From positions 1 to 64,000 of the forward strand of contig NZ_NBXA01000021.1 in the NCBI RefSeq assembly GCF_003399625.1: 64,000 bases of DNA, given 5' to 3'. How positions within the stretch are numbered: position 1 is the stretch's first letter; every line of letters begins with the position of its first letter. This stretch comes from Subtercola boreus. Its GTDB lineage: Bacteria > Actinomycetota > Actinomycetes > Actinomycetales > Microbacteriaceae. Positions 17,318 through 25,730 of the stretch are shown piece after piece. The notes below the pieces were generated by a model. That model made no database searches. It saw only the letters and a program-made list of their open reading frames with translations, and was not told the origin of the DNA. A program made the translations under genes and the position numbers.

Positions 17318-18334
17318 TCAGCCCCTGCCCTGCTCAGCGTACGGGTTCAGCAGGGCGTGCTTGATCTCGTCGGGCACGCCCTCCTCGGTGGCGCTCGGGC
17401 CGTCGGCGGGCGGGAACGACTCGGTCATCGACATCGGCATCGCGCCGTTGCGGTAGAAGTTGTTCGAGCCGAGCGAGGGCTTCCAGGTGTTCGGCTCCCA
17501 GTCGGGCACGTAGTTTCGGTAGCCGCCGGTGTTCAGTTCGATACGGAGGCCCGAAGGCTCGCGGTAGTAGAGGAAGACCTGCTCGCCGATGCCGTGGATC
17601 GAGGGACCGTACTCGATCGGGTAGCCCTGCTCCATCAGCACGTCGGCGGCGATCAGCACCTCTTCCCGGGTGTCGGACCAGAACGCGTAGTGGTTGACCC
17701 GGCCGGCGCGGCTCGAGCCGTCGAGCACCACGCCGAGGTCGTGGCTCTTCTCGTTGGTCGTGAGCACGGAGAAGACCGAGATCGGGGCCTCGTCGAGAAC
17801 GGTGCGGGCCATGATGCGAAAGCCCAGCACGTCGTTGTACCACTTCGCGAAACCGTCGACATCGCTCGCTGCAACCGTGACGTGGTCGAGTTGGCGGGGG
17901 GCGCCGGCGACCGTGCTGCGGCGGGACGGGCGGTCGGGATAGATCGAGGCGGCACCGGTGGTGTCGTGGTGCCGGGTGACATCCCAGTGCAGGGTCATGC
18001 TGTGGCCGTAGGGGCCGGTGAAGCGGTAGGCGCGGCCGATCTGCGGAACCTCGACCCATTCACCGTCGACGCCTGCGGCCTCGATGCGCTTCGCGGCCTC
18101 GTCGAGGGCTTCGGCGCTGGAGGTGCGCCACGCCATCGTCTGAAGCGACGCCTCGGTGCCGGGAACGACGACCACGCTGTAGGCGTAGTAGTCACCCCAG
18201 CAGCGGAGGTACACGGCGCCGTCGATGCGGTCGACCACCGTGAGGCCGACCTTGTTCACGTAGAAGTCGACGGATGCCTCGACATCGGGCGTCGTGATCG
18301 CCACGTAGGAGAGATGGGAGAGGAGCTTGATCAT
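17318..18334 (-). CDS. Extradiol ring-cleavage dioxygenase (catechol 2,3-dioxygenase, VOC type)
   Basis: The 338-residue two-domain VOC protein has the 2-His-1-carboxylate iron site in domain two: His151 (LDHVTV), His215 (VNHYAFWS) and Glu266 (LRIELNTGG). The C-terminus continues with RNYVPDWEPNTWKP, as in type I extradiol dioxygenases. It cleaves a catechol-type ring next to the two hydroxyls with oxygen and Fe(II). The ATG at 18334 follows AAAGGA; it is the first gene of a ten-gene operon running left to about 7.8 kb. The substrate is probably the aglycone or a simple hydroxylated derivative. Confidence 0.9.
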   Translation of the reverse strand: MIKLLSHLSYVAITTPDVEASVDFYVNKVGLTVVDRIDGAVYLRCWGDYYAYSVVVVPGTEASLQTMAWRTSSAEALDEAAKRIEAAGVDGEWVEVPQIGRAYRFTGPYGHSMTLHWDVTRHHDTTGAASIYPDRPSRRSTVAGAPRQLDHVTVAASDVDGFAKWYNDVLGFRIMARTVLDEAPISVFSVLTTNEKSHDLGVVLDGSSRAGRVNHYAFWSDTREEVLIAADVLMEQGYPIEYGPSIHGIGEQVFLYYREPSGLRIELNTGGYRNYVPDWEPNTWKPSLGSNNFYRNGAMPMSMTESFPPADGPSATEEGVPDEIKHALLNPYAEQGRG

Positions 18335-18435
18335 CGTTGATCCTTTCAAGGGGCGAAACGCCCGGGGGCAGCCAGTGCACTCAGTCTCGCGAGATGCCCG
18401 GGTATCAGGGAACCACATATCGCCGATGTTTCAGA

Positions 18436-19218
18436 TCACTGCAACTGATGCACCTCCCGCCGGATCGCGTCGGCCAGCGCGCTGTCGTGCCGGAAGTCGA
18501 ACAAGTCGCCCACAGGTTCCCCCGACCCGGCAGCCTGCACGGCCCGGCGGAGGGCCAGGCGGTTCGACGACTCGTGCCGCGGAGGTGCGCGGAAGGTTCC
18601 CGCCGCCGAAACGGTGTCGATCTCGACCGCCCCGGCGAGGAGGTCGACCGTCACTTCGCTGCGTGTCTCGCCGAGCGCGCTGGCCCGGAGCAGTCCGCCA
18701 CCGTCCTGGGGCCCCGACCACGTGAAGACCACCGTCACGGGGAGGTCTCCCGGGCCGGCGAGGAGGCAGACGAACCCGCCCGCCGATCGGCCGACCGACC
18801 GGAGAACGAGCTCCCCGCCCGCAAGTACCCTCGCCCAGCCGATGCCGTCGCCCAGAAGGCCGGCGCTCGCCGCCTCACTGCCGGCGCACTCGACGACGAC
18901 CGCGCGCGCCGGAACACCCGCGCGGGCCAGAGCCGCGGCGATGCAGAGATCATGGCGCAGTCGCGGGCGTTCGAGGATGACGGGGAAGGCGGAAGACGAC
19001 AGGGGGGCCGGCGAATCGTCTGCTGCGGTGGCCGGGTCGTCGACCACCGCAGCGACGGCCCCGCCCGCGCGGGCCGCTTCGACGCGCTGCATCCACCCCG
19101 CGTCACCCGCGAGGCCCACGACCGCACCCCGGGCATCCACTGCCCGCGCGGTGCTCGCCGTGAGACCACCGAGCGCCCTCCGATAGGGAGCATGGTCGGT
19201 GAACACTGCTGTCGTCAT
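18436..19218 (-). CDS. Unrecognised protein coupled to a Gfo/Idh/MocA dehydrogenase
   Basis: The 260-residue protein starts with an ATG overlapping the stop of the dehydrogenase gene (ATGA), so the two are made together. The C-terminal half (VTVVFTWSGPQDGGGLLRASALGE, EVTVDLLAGAVEIDTVSAAGTF, then SSNRLALRRAVQAAGSGEPV) resembles the substrate domain of Gfo/Idh/MocA proteins. The N-terminal half lacks a GxGxxG motif. It may be a degenerate second subunit of the dehydrogenase. I do not recognise a named family. Confidence 0.6.
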   Translation of the reverse strand: MTTAVFTDHAPYRRALGGLTASTARAVDARGAVVGLAGDAGWMQRVEAARAGGAVAAVVDDPATAADDSPAPLSSSAFPVILERPRLRHDLCIAAALARAGVPARAVVVECAGSEAASAGLLGDGIGWARVLAGGELVLRSVGRSAGGFVCLLAGPGDLPVTVVFTWSGPQDGGGLLRASALGETRSEVTVDLLAGAVEIDTVSAAGTFRAPPRHESSNRLALRRAVQAAGSGEPVGDLFDFRHDSALADAIRREVHQLQ

Positions 19219-20255
19219 CGGCCTGTTCCGTACCGGAGGTGTTCTGCTGCCGCATCCGCCAGCGCGATTCCGTAGAGGGCATCGGCCCGGAGCTCGTCGT
19301 ACTCCACCGGTTCCGTGCCGGCCAGGAGGTCGGCCAGCGCGCGCCACTCCGACAGGTAGCCGTCGTCGCGCATCCGCGAGTAGGTCGTGCGCCGACCGTC
19401 GATCCCCCGCACCCGGACCGTCGCACTGCCATCGTGCACGAACGCGGGTGGGAACTCGACCTCGATCCGGTCGTTGCCTGTTGCGATCGTCATGCGCCAG
19501 AGCGCCTCTGCACCCTCCGGATGCATCAGAGCGGTGAGCTGCACCAGCACCCCGCTCGCGCGGTACGCGAGAACGTAGCCGACCGGAGCCGCAGCGCGCG
19601 CGAAGACCACCTGCTCGAAGTCCGGCGCGAGGTCTCTCAGCGCGGGCAGATCGTGCACGGCGAGGCCGGAGACGAGTTGGCGCACCATGGTCGCGAGCAC
19701 GTCGGGGTCGTGGGGATCGGGGCGGGCTCGCGGCGGCATCCGGAAGTCGGCAAGCTCAGCGACCGCGTCGTGATAGCGCGCGTTCGGCGGAAGCGACACG
19801 ACCACGGACACCGTCTGCACCGGCGACCGCGTCGCCAGGAGATGATGCTTGGCCCGCTGCCAGGAGGAGTCGTAGAAGTGGTTGGTGCCGACGACAAGCA
19901 CGGTGCCGGTCGACCGGCAGGCTTCGATCACCGCGTCGACATCGCCCCGCTCCAGAGCGAGCGGCTTCTCGCAGAAGACGACCCGCTTCCCTGCCGTCAC
20001 GGCGGCGAGGATCTGGCGCGCGTGGTGCTCGGGAGGGCTGCAGACCAGCACGATCTGAACTTCGGGGTCGGCGACGAGAGCGTCTTCGCCGACCGACCAG
20101 CGGGCGCCCAGGGGGAAGGCGAGCGCCTCGGCGCGACCGCTGCCGGTGTCGGAGAGGTGTACGACCCGGTAGAGATCATCGAGCAGAGCGAGGGTGGGCA
20201 GATGGAGGGCACCGACGCCGGCGCCCGCTCCGATCACCCCGACCGCGTAGACCAT
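19215..20255 (-). CDS. Gfo/Idh/MocA-family oxidoreductase
   Basis: The 346-residue protein has the N-terminal Rossmann motif (VGVIGAGAGVGALHLP) and the EKPLAL motif (VFCEKPLALERGDVD) whose Lys is catalytic in the family. A C-terminal sugar-binding domain follows. These enzymes oxidise or reduce sugar hydroxyls with NAD(P). I take the ATG at 20255 instead of the upstream one because MVYAVGVIG begins the first strand. It diverges from the ROK regulator and probably handles the keto-sugar released from C-glycosides. Confidence 0.85.
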   Translation of the reverse strand: MVYAVGVIGAGAGVGALHLPTLALLDDLYRVVHLSDTGSGRAEALAFPLGARWSVGEDALVADPEVQIVLVCSPPEHHARQILAAVTAGKRVVFCEKPLALERGDVDAVIEACRSTGTVLVVGTNHFYDSSWQRAKHHLLATRSPVQTVSVVVSLPPNARYHDAVAELADFRMPPRARPDPHDPDVLATMVRQLVSGLAVHDLPALRDLAPDFEQVVFARAAAPVGYVLAYRASGVLVQLTALMHPEGAEALWRMTIATGNDRIEVEFPPAFVHDGSATVRVRGIDGRRTTYSRMRDDGYLSEWRALADLLAGTEPVEYDELRADALYGIALADAAAEHLRYGTGR

Positions 20256-20362
20256 GATGCGACCCGCTCTTTTTTGTCGCAATTATGCCTAAGTTCTGCC
20301 GTCTGCGTCCATAGCAGGCGAGTTGCCGACACTTGTGCCCGTGGCTTGTGTGAGAATCGAGC

Positions 20363-21628
20363 ATGGCCCGCGAATCATCCCTGCGCTTCGGCGCACAGAC
20401 TGACGAGATCACCAGTCTGCTGCGCATCATCAACCTGGTGCGCACTGAGGAAGCCGTGACGCGCCCCGACATCGGCAGGCTCACCGGCCTCGGCCGCGGA
20501 GTCGTCACCCAACGGGTCGACGCGGCCATCGAAGCCGGCTTTCTCGAAGACGGCGAATTCGGGCAGTCCTCGGGCGGCCGTGCTCCCCGCACGCTGAGAT
20601 TCCGCTCCGACCAGGCCCACATCATCGTGTGCGCGCTCGGCGCCCTGCACATCAGGGTCGGCATCGCGAGCCTCGACGGAACGGTGACCTCCCAGACCCA
20701 TCGCGAATGGGACATCGCCAGCGGACCCGCAGCCACCCTCGACACGGCGCTCGGCATGATCGACGAACTCCTCGCGGGCGAGCCCGAACGGCCGGTCTGG
20801 GCTGTCTCCGTCGGGGTGCCCGGTCCGGTCGACTTCGAGAGCGGATCGCCCGTCGCGCCGCCCATCATGCCGGGCTGGAACGGTTTCGACATCCGCCGCC
20901 GCTTCGAGCAGCGGTTCGATGCCCCGGTCTGGGTCGACAACGACGTGAACCTCCTGACGCTCGCCGAGCGGCAGCGTCGACGCGACGAACCGATCGACCT
21001 CATCTACTGCAAGGTGGGCAGCGGTATCGGCGCTGGGCTCCTGTCACGCGGCAGACTCCACCGCGGGGCGAACGGCGCCGCCGGCGACATCGGGCACGTG
21101 CGCGTGCGCGACTCGTCCGAACCGTGCCGTTGCGGCAAGGTGGGCTGCCTCGAAGCCGAGGCGGGCGGTTGGGCGCTGGTGCGCCGCGCCAACCGGGCCA
21201 TCGAAGACGGAGCGACCGGGATGCTCGCCGCCCAGGTCGCCGATGGGCTGGCCGTCACCCCCGAGGCCATCGCCATCGCCGCGATGGACGGGGATGCCCT
21301 CGCCATCTCGCTCGTGCACCACTCGGCCGGTCTCGTCGGCGAGTCGATCGCGGCGCTCGTCAACATGTTCAACCCGAACGTGATCGTCATCGGGGGCTCG
21401 GTGTCGGCGGCGGGTGAGATCTTCCTCGCCGAGGTGCGGCGGAAGGTGTACGAGCTGTCGCTGCCGCTGGCCACCCGCGACCTGAGCCTGGTGCGGTCGG
21501 TCGGCGACGAGAAGGAGCCCCTGCGGGGCGGTGCGCAGCTCGCGATCGAGCAGCTCTTCGATGCGACGTTCCCGCGCTGGTTCGCCGAGGGTCGGCCGAC
21601 AATCGTCGGGGTACGCGCCGCAGCCTGA
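20363..21628 (+). CDS. ROK-family transcriptional repressor
   Basis: The 421-residue protein has a winged helix-turn-helix (residues about 15-75, RPDIGRLTGLGRGVVTQRVDAA) fused to a ROK sugar-kinase-like domain. The zinc motif of ROK proteins is present (His245; Cys255, Cys257, Cys262 in CRCGKVGCLEAEAGG), as is WVDNDVN at 190-196. ROK regulators bind sugars or sugar derivatives and release their operators. It lies between the Gfo/Idh/MocA pair and a deglycosidase pair, so it is a likely repressor of the C-glycoside genes. ATG at 20363. Confidence 0.88.
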   Translation: MARESSLRFGAQTDEITSLLRIINLVRTEEAVTRPDIGRLTGLGRGVVTQRVDAAIEAGFLEDGEFGQSSGGRAPRTLRFRSDQAHIIVCALGALHIRVGIASLDGTVTSQTHREWDIASGPAATLDTALGMIDELLAGEPERPVWAVSVGVPGPVDFESGSPVAPPIMPGWNGFDIRRRFEQRFDAPVWVDNDVNLLTLAERQRRRDEPIDLIYCKVGSGIGAGLLSRGRLHRGANGAAGDIGHVRVRDSSEPCRCGKVGCLEAEAGGWALVRRANRAIEDGATGMLAAQVADGLAVTPEAIAIAAMDGDALAISLVHHSAGLVGESIAALVNMFNPNVIVIGGSVSAAGEIFLAEVRRKVYELSLPLATRDLSLVRSVGDEKEPLRGGAQLAIEQLFDATFPRWFAEGRPTIVGVRAAA

Positions 21629-21650
21629 CTCCTCGACTTCTTTCGGAATT

Positions 21651-21670
21651 CGACATAAGCGTGTATGTTC
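21651..21670. promoter_or_regulatory. Operator-like inverted repeat before the first deglycosidase pair
   Basis: GACATA (21652-21657) and TATGTTC (21664-21670) form an imperfect inverted repeat ending 7 nt before the ATG at 21678. TATGTT could double as a -10 element, and the start codon has no Shine-Dalgarno, so the message may be leaderless. The CGACATAAG half-site is shared with 33324-33332 and other island promoters. A repressor such as the adjacent ROK protein is the obvious candidate. Confidence 0.45.
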
Positions 21671-21677
21671 TGGTCAT

Positions 21678-22106
21678 ATGACCCTGTCTGCGCTCCGGCC
21701 CGACGCCCTGGCAGTGACGCCGGGCGGATTCGAACTCCGGCTCTCCCTGCCGTGGATCCGATCGATGCCCCTCTCGAGCATCGCCGGTCTCGAAGTGAGG
21801 CTCGACGGCGTTCCGGTTGTGGTCGACATCGTTGTCGGCACGCGCCGGATCACCCCCGGCGACCTCGTGGCCGAGACCGGGTGGTGGTTCATCCAGGACC
21901 GTCTCGTGCTCGCCGGGCACGAGCATCCGGGACCCGGCGAACATGACGTCGAGGTGCGGTTCACCCTGATGGTGCCGTACCTGCAGGGCGCACCGGATGC
22001 GCCGCTGACGCTCCCGTTCACCGTCGCCGCACGGCTGGTGCCGGGCATCGCGGCGGGAGCCGGCGCCGTGATCGCGACCGTGTCGCACGACGTGGGTGCG
22101 CTGTGA
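21678..22106 (+). CDS. C-glycoside deglycosidase beta subunit-like protein (DUF6379 type), first set
   Basis: The 142-residue protein is a small all-beta domain of the DUF6379/C-glycoside-deglycosidase beta family. It opens with FELRLSLPWIRSMPLSSIAG, the same place where the other copies read IPWYRSL, and later has EVRFTLMVPYLQG like the RLLYMQIAP strand of its paralogues. Known deglycosidases (DgpB/CarB type) need this subunit to complete the active site of the alpha subunit. The alpha-like gene follows with a GTGA overlap, typical of the pair. This set is the most diverged of the five in the window. Confidence 0.72.
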   Translation: MTLSALRPDALAVTPGGFELRLSLPWIRSMPLSSIAGLEVRLDGVPVVVDIVVGTRRITPGDLVAETGWWFIQDRLVLAGHEHPGPGEHDVEVRFTLMVPYLQGAPDAPLTLPFTVAARLVPGIAAGAGAVIATVSHDVGAL

Positions 22107-23107
22107 ACGCGCCCGAGCACGCCGAGTGGACGTTTGCCGCCAGCACCTTCAACTGGACTCCCGACATCATCGCGGCCGACCGACCGGCGGCCGAGATCGT
22201 TCGCTCGGTCGTCGCCGACGGCGTCGCTTCGACCATCGAACTCGAGGCGGGATCCGTCTGGCGCTCGTTCCCCGAGCCGTCCGACGCCGAGGTCGACGCG
22301 CTCCGTGAGTCCCTCGCGGCTGCGGGCGGCTCGGTCAGCACAGTGGGCCTCAGCCTCGACGACTTCGCCTCGACCCTTCGGCCCCGCAGCCACGCCGAGC
22401 GGCTCGCCTTTCTCCTGCCGCAGCTGCGCGCGGCGAACCAGGTCGGTGCCCGCGGGGTGCGGCTGCCGATCGGCCAGGCCGGGCGCCCGCTTCTGGATGA
22501 TCTTCTGCCGCTGCTCGAACAGGACGACCTGACGCTCTATGAGGAGATCCAGGGCCAGCAGGCACCCTCGTCGCCGCCGGTCGCGGCCGCGCTCGAGACG
22601 ATCGACTCGCTCGGCAGCGAGCGCGTGCGGGTGCTCGTCGACGTCAGCCTGCTCATGCCCGCCCTCCCCGTCAGCTATCTCGAGCGCCTCGCCACGGCCG
22701 GTCTGCCGCCGGATCTCCTCGACCGGCTCGGCGCGGAGTGGAGCGACCCGGAGACGGGCGATGCCGTGGTGGCGTTCCTCCGCTCGGGGAAGGTGCCGGC
22801 ATCCGTGCACACCCTCTACATGAACCTGCTGATCCGCTTCGGCCGGTCGCACGTCGACGATCTCCGCGGAATCCTGCCGCTCGTCGGCGCCTTCCACCTG
22901 AAGTTCTGGGATCTCGACGACGCCGACGCCCGGGTCTCGGCGCCGCTCGCCGACCTCGGGCGGCTGCTCCGCTCGGCGCCCCACCCGTTCACAGGAACCC
23001 TCACGAGCGAGTGGGGCGGCCACGAGTGGCTCGTCGACACGGATGCGACAGCCATCACCCGCGCGCACCTGGCGCTCGCCCGCTCCGCCCTCACCTCAAC
23101 CGTCTAA
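22103..23107 (+). CDS. C-glycoside deglycosidase alpha subunit-like protein (sugar isomerase/epimerase fold), first set
   Basis: The 334-residue TIM-barrel protein starts at a GTG overlapping the beta gene stop. The four metal ligands expected of the family align as Glu148 (LYEEIQGQ), Asp180 (VLVDVSLL), His265 (FHLKFWDLD) and Glu303 (TSEWGGHEW). In characterised C-glycoside deglycosidases this Mn site and a nearby His cleave the 3-keto-C-glycoside into aglycone and an anhydro-keto sugar. The first half has diverged strongly (FNWTPDIIAADRP), so it may act on another substrate. It ends 18 bp from the converging fic gene. Confidence 0.72.
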   Translation: MNAPEHAEWTFAASTFNWTPDIIAADRPAAEIVRSVVADGVASTIELEAGSVWRSFPEPSDAEVDALRESLAAAGGSVSTVGLSLDDFASTLRPRSHAERLAFLLPQLRAANQVGARGVRLPIGQAGRPLLDDLLPLLEQDDLTLYEEIQGQQAPSSPPVAAALETIDSLGSERVRVLVDVSLLMPALPVSYLERLATAGLPPDLLDRLGAEWSDPETGDAVVAFLRSGKVPASVHTLYMNLLIRFGRSHVDDLRGILPLVGAFHLKFWDLDDADARVSAPLADLGRLLRSAPHPFTGTLTSEWGGHEWLVDTDATAITRAHLALARSALTSTV

Positions 23108-23124
23108 CTGTGTGTACCGTCGTA

Positions 23125-24303
23125 TTACGAAATTGCTGGATTGTCGAAGCTGACAAGCGTGACGGCGTTCCAGATCTCAGAGGCCACCCACCGTTCCTTG
23201 CCCCCGCGCCCCCAACGCCCGGCAGAACGCACCCAGCCGAGAGACTCAGCCCGACGAAGCAGGGTTGAGCCGGTCGGCTGAGTGACACTGAGTGCCCGTA
23301 CGACGGCGCTGACGGTGATGACCGGATTCTCGAGCAACACGTCGATGAGGTCAGCGACCTGCGACCGGTCGCCGCGAACCTGTGCCCGATAGCGTTCGCG
23401 AATTTCGAGCAGAGTCCGGATGCGGCCCGCGCTCTCGTTGGCCTGGTGCTCGACAGCCGAGGAGAAGAACTGGATCCATTCATCGATCTCACCGCGTTCT
23501 CGCACCGCCTGGAGACGGTCATAGTACTCGTTTCGATGACGTTCAAAGTACCCCGAAATGTGGAGGATCGGCGCGCTCAGCACCTGGTCATGCATCAGTT
23601 CGAAGCCGATGAGAAGCCGACCGATACGCCCGTTGCCGTCCAGAAAAGGGTGAATGGTTTCGAACTGATAATGCATCAATGCCCCTCGCAGTACCGTTGG
23701 CATGCTTGACGGATCATTGACGAAACGTTCCCAATCAGCGAGCAACTCACCGAGATCGTCCTGGTGAGGCGGTATGAAGCGAGCGGTCTCGGGCCGCGCA
23801 CTGGGCGAGCCGATCCATACGGGAGACCGCCGCAGCTCACCCGGCGACTTCTCTTCACCACGCACATCGGTCAACAGGGTCTCGTGCAATGCGCAGAAGA
23901 AGCGCATTGTGAGAGGCCACGTCTTGATGAGCTGAGTCCCCTGTTCGATTGCGCGGAGGTAGTTCGCCACTTCACGGAGGTTCTCGTTCTCAATGGGAAC
24001 CTCCTCGTTCTCAGCCGACAGCACCTCGCTCAAGGACGCTTCGGTGCCCTCGATCCGCGAGCTCGCCAGCGCCTCCTGCGCCAGCGCGGGGCCAAGTAGT
24101 AATGCGGGATTGTCGATAACCATCGCGAGACCCGAGAGCCGCCCGAGCGCCAGGTCAGCGCGCGACATGGCGGCGACGGTCTCAGACTCAAGCGTCAGCT
24201 CTCGTGGCAACGACGCGGGCAGAAAGTATGCATGCGGCCACGAGCTGAGCGCCTTGGTCGTAAGCACGCCGAACCGAGAGCTGGTGAAGTCGCTGGGGCG
24301 CAT
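23125..24303 (-). CDS. Fic-family protein, second copy
   Basis: The 392-residue protein has an intact Fic motif HPFLDGNGRIGR at 218-229 and the inhibitory motif SSRIEG at 81-86 in the N-terminal helix, so it is an intramolecularly controlled AMP transferase. The last 75 residues form a winged helix (ITVSAVVRALSVTQPTGSTLLRRAESLGWV). It is more A/T-rich than its surroundings and interrupts the island, which suggests independent acquisition. Its promoter holds strong palindromes at 24325-24375, fitting autoregulation. Confidence 0.9.
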   Translation of the reverse strand: MRPSDFTSSRFGVLTTKALSSWPHAYFLPASLPRELTLESETVAAMSRADLALGRLSGLAMVIDNPALLLGPALAQEALASSRIEGTEASLSEVLSAENEEVPIENENLREVANYLRAIEQGTQLIKTWPLTMRFFCALHETLLTDVRGEEKSPGELRRSPVWIGSPSARPETARFIPPHQDDLGELLADWERFVNDPSSMPTVLRGALMHYQFETIHPFLDGNGRIGRLLIGFELMHDQVLSAPILHISGYFERHRNEYYDRLQAVRERGEIDEWIQFFSSAVEHQANESAGRIRTLLEIRERYRAQVRGDRSQVADLIDVLLENPVITVSAVVRALSVTQPTGSTLLRRAESLGWVRSAGRWGRGGKERWVASEIWNAVTLVSFDNPAIS

Positions 24304-24324
24304 GTTGTCCGTTTTGGCCTTATA

Positions 24325-24375
24325 GAAAGTGGTCTCACTTATAAATCCAGTGCAATAAGTTTATAAGTTACTTTC
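24325..24375. promoter_or_regulatory. Nested palindromes in the second fic promoter
   Basis: ACTTATAAA (24337-24345) and TTTATAAGT (24360-24368) are a perfect 9-bp inverted repeat. GAAAGT (24325-24330) and ACTTTC (24370-24375) form an outer pair. The block starts about 20 bp upstream of the fic start codon, in an A/T-rich gap between divergent genes. It looks like an operator for a dimeric or tetrameric regulator, perhaps the Fic winged helix. Binding is inferred. Confidence 0.55.
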
Positions 24376-24464
24376 TCTCATATTACCGTCAAGTTGTCTG
24401 TTGCATGACCACGAGGCCCCAGCCAGCCCCTTCCGCGGAGCGGGAAGTTGCGTACGGTGGAAGG

Positions 24465-25478
24465 ATGACATCCTCCTGGACCGCAGCCGACATCCCCGAC
24501 CTGGCCGGCAAGACCTTCGTGATCACCGGGGCGAACAGCGGGCTGGGCGAGGCGGCCGCGACGGCCGCCGCCGACCACGGCGCCCGGGTGGTGCTGGCCT
24601 GCCGCACCGTCGAGAAGGGCGAGGCTGCCGCGAGGAAGATGCCGGGTGACGTGATCGTCCGGCGCCTCGATGTGGCCGACCTGGCATCCGTTCGCCAGTT
24701 CGCAGAGCAGACCGAAGACGTCGACGTGCTGATCAACAACGCCGGTGTCATGGCCACGCCGGAAGGCCGCACCGCCGACGGGTTCGAGACGCAGTTCGGC
24801 ACGAACTTCCTCGGCCATTTCGCCCTGACCGGGCTTCTGCTGCCGAAGATCACCGAGCGGGTCGTCTCGGTGTCGAGCCTCGCGCACATCGTGGGCCGGA
24901 TCGACTTCACCGACCCCAACTGGCTCCAGCGCCGATACAGCCGCTGGCCCGCGTACGGGCAGTCGAAGCTGGCCGATCTGGTATTCGCGTACGAACTGCA
25001 CCGCCGGCTGAACGCCTCCGGATCGGCCGTGCGGTCGTTCGCGGCGCATCCCGGACTGTCGAGAACCGAACTGCACACCCACACCGATTCGGTGCAGAGC
25101 ACACTGATCGCGGCTCTCACCGGCATCGGCCAGTCCGCCTCGATGGGCGCGTTGCCTCTGCTGTTCGCGGCGACGTCGCCGGATGCGGAGGGTGGCCGGT
25201 ACTACGGCCCGGGTGGCCCGGGCGAGGTTCGCGGGTTCCCGCGCCCCGCCCTTTCCACCCCGGCCGCACGCAACCTGCGGACGGCCTCAGACCTGTGGAC
25301 GATGGCGGAAAAACTGACGGGGGTGAGCTTCCTCTCCCCCGCTCCCGTCGGAAGTGCGACGGTGCCGGTGGGCGGCGCACCGAGCCCGGGTGCCCTGGCC
25401 ATCGCTGCGACCGCGGCCGCCGGCGCAGGGGTGCTCGTGGCGACGGCGATCGTGGCGGCGAACCGGCGGCGGGGCTGA
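24465..25478 (+). CDS. SDR-family oxidoreductase with C-terminal membrane helix
   Basis: The 337-residue protein has TGANSGLG at 21-28, NNAGVMA, and the YGQSK active site of retinol-dehydrogenase-like SDRs. After about residue 300 it has an Ala-rich hydrophobic helix (LAIAATAAAGAGVLVATAIV) and a basic end (ANRRRG), so the tail may anchor it in the membrane. The ATG at 24465 is preceded by GGTGGAAGG; the upstream in-frame ATG at 24405 lacks one. The substrate is unknown, and it does not appear part of the C-glycoside operons. Confidence 0.85.
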   Translation: MTSSWTAADIPDLAGKTFVITGANSGLGEAAATAAADHGARVVLACRTVEKGEAAARKMPGDVIVRRLDVADLASVRQFAEQTEDVDVLINNAGVMATPEGRTADGFETQFGTNFLGHFALTGLLLPKITERVVSVSSLAHIVGRIDFTDPNWLQRRYSRWPAYGQSKLADLVFAYELHRRLNASGSAVRSFAAHPGLSRTELHTHTDSVQSTLIAALTGIGQSASMGALPLLFAATSPDAEGGRYYGPGGPGEVRGFPRPALSTPAARNLRTASDLWTMAEKLTGVSFLSPAPVGSATVPVGGAPSPGALAIAATAAAGAGVLVATAIVAANRRRG

Positions 25479-25730
25479 CGCCCACTCTCCCTCCGCCTTT
25501 CGCGAAAACCTGTGTACATGATTCAGGCTCAGCGGCGGTCGACGTCTGTACGGTCGACGGCCTCGCGATGTGCCTGAATGAGCGTTGGGTCAGCGGGGCG
25601 AGCGGGCGAACGCCGACGCGTGGGTCGGGTGCGCCCTCATCCGCGGAGCATCGGCTGCCGTCGGTTGCGGGCCGACAAGCGGGGCGAGCAGCACCCCCAC
25701 GAAGACCAGGGCGAGTAGCGCGGAGAACGC
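25479..25730. other. Intergenic stretch with possible coding remnant
   Basis: Past the TGA of the truncated permease gene, the same minus-strand frame continues with a hydrophobic segment (FSALLALVFVGVLLAPLVG) and stops near 25590. It has no start codon in a good position and may be a remnant. ATTCAGGC near 25523 and GCCTGAAT near 25572 form an 8-bp inverted repeat. I see no gene I would call here. Confidence 0.3.

Noticed and set aside
18350-18363. Hairpin GGGCGAAACGCCC before the dioxygenase gene as a riboswitch or terminator
   Set aside because: The stem is only 5 bp, has no T-run, and no known riboswitch pattern is recognisable.
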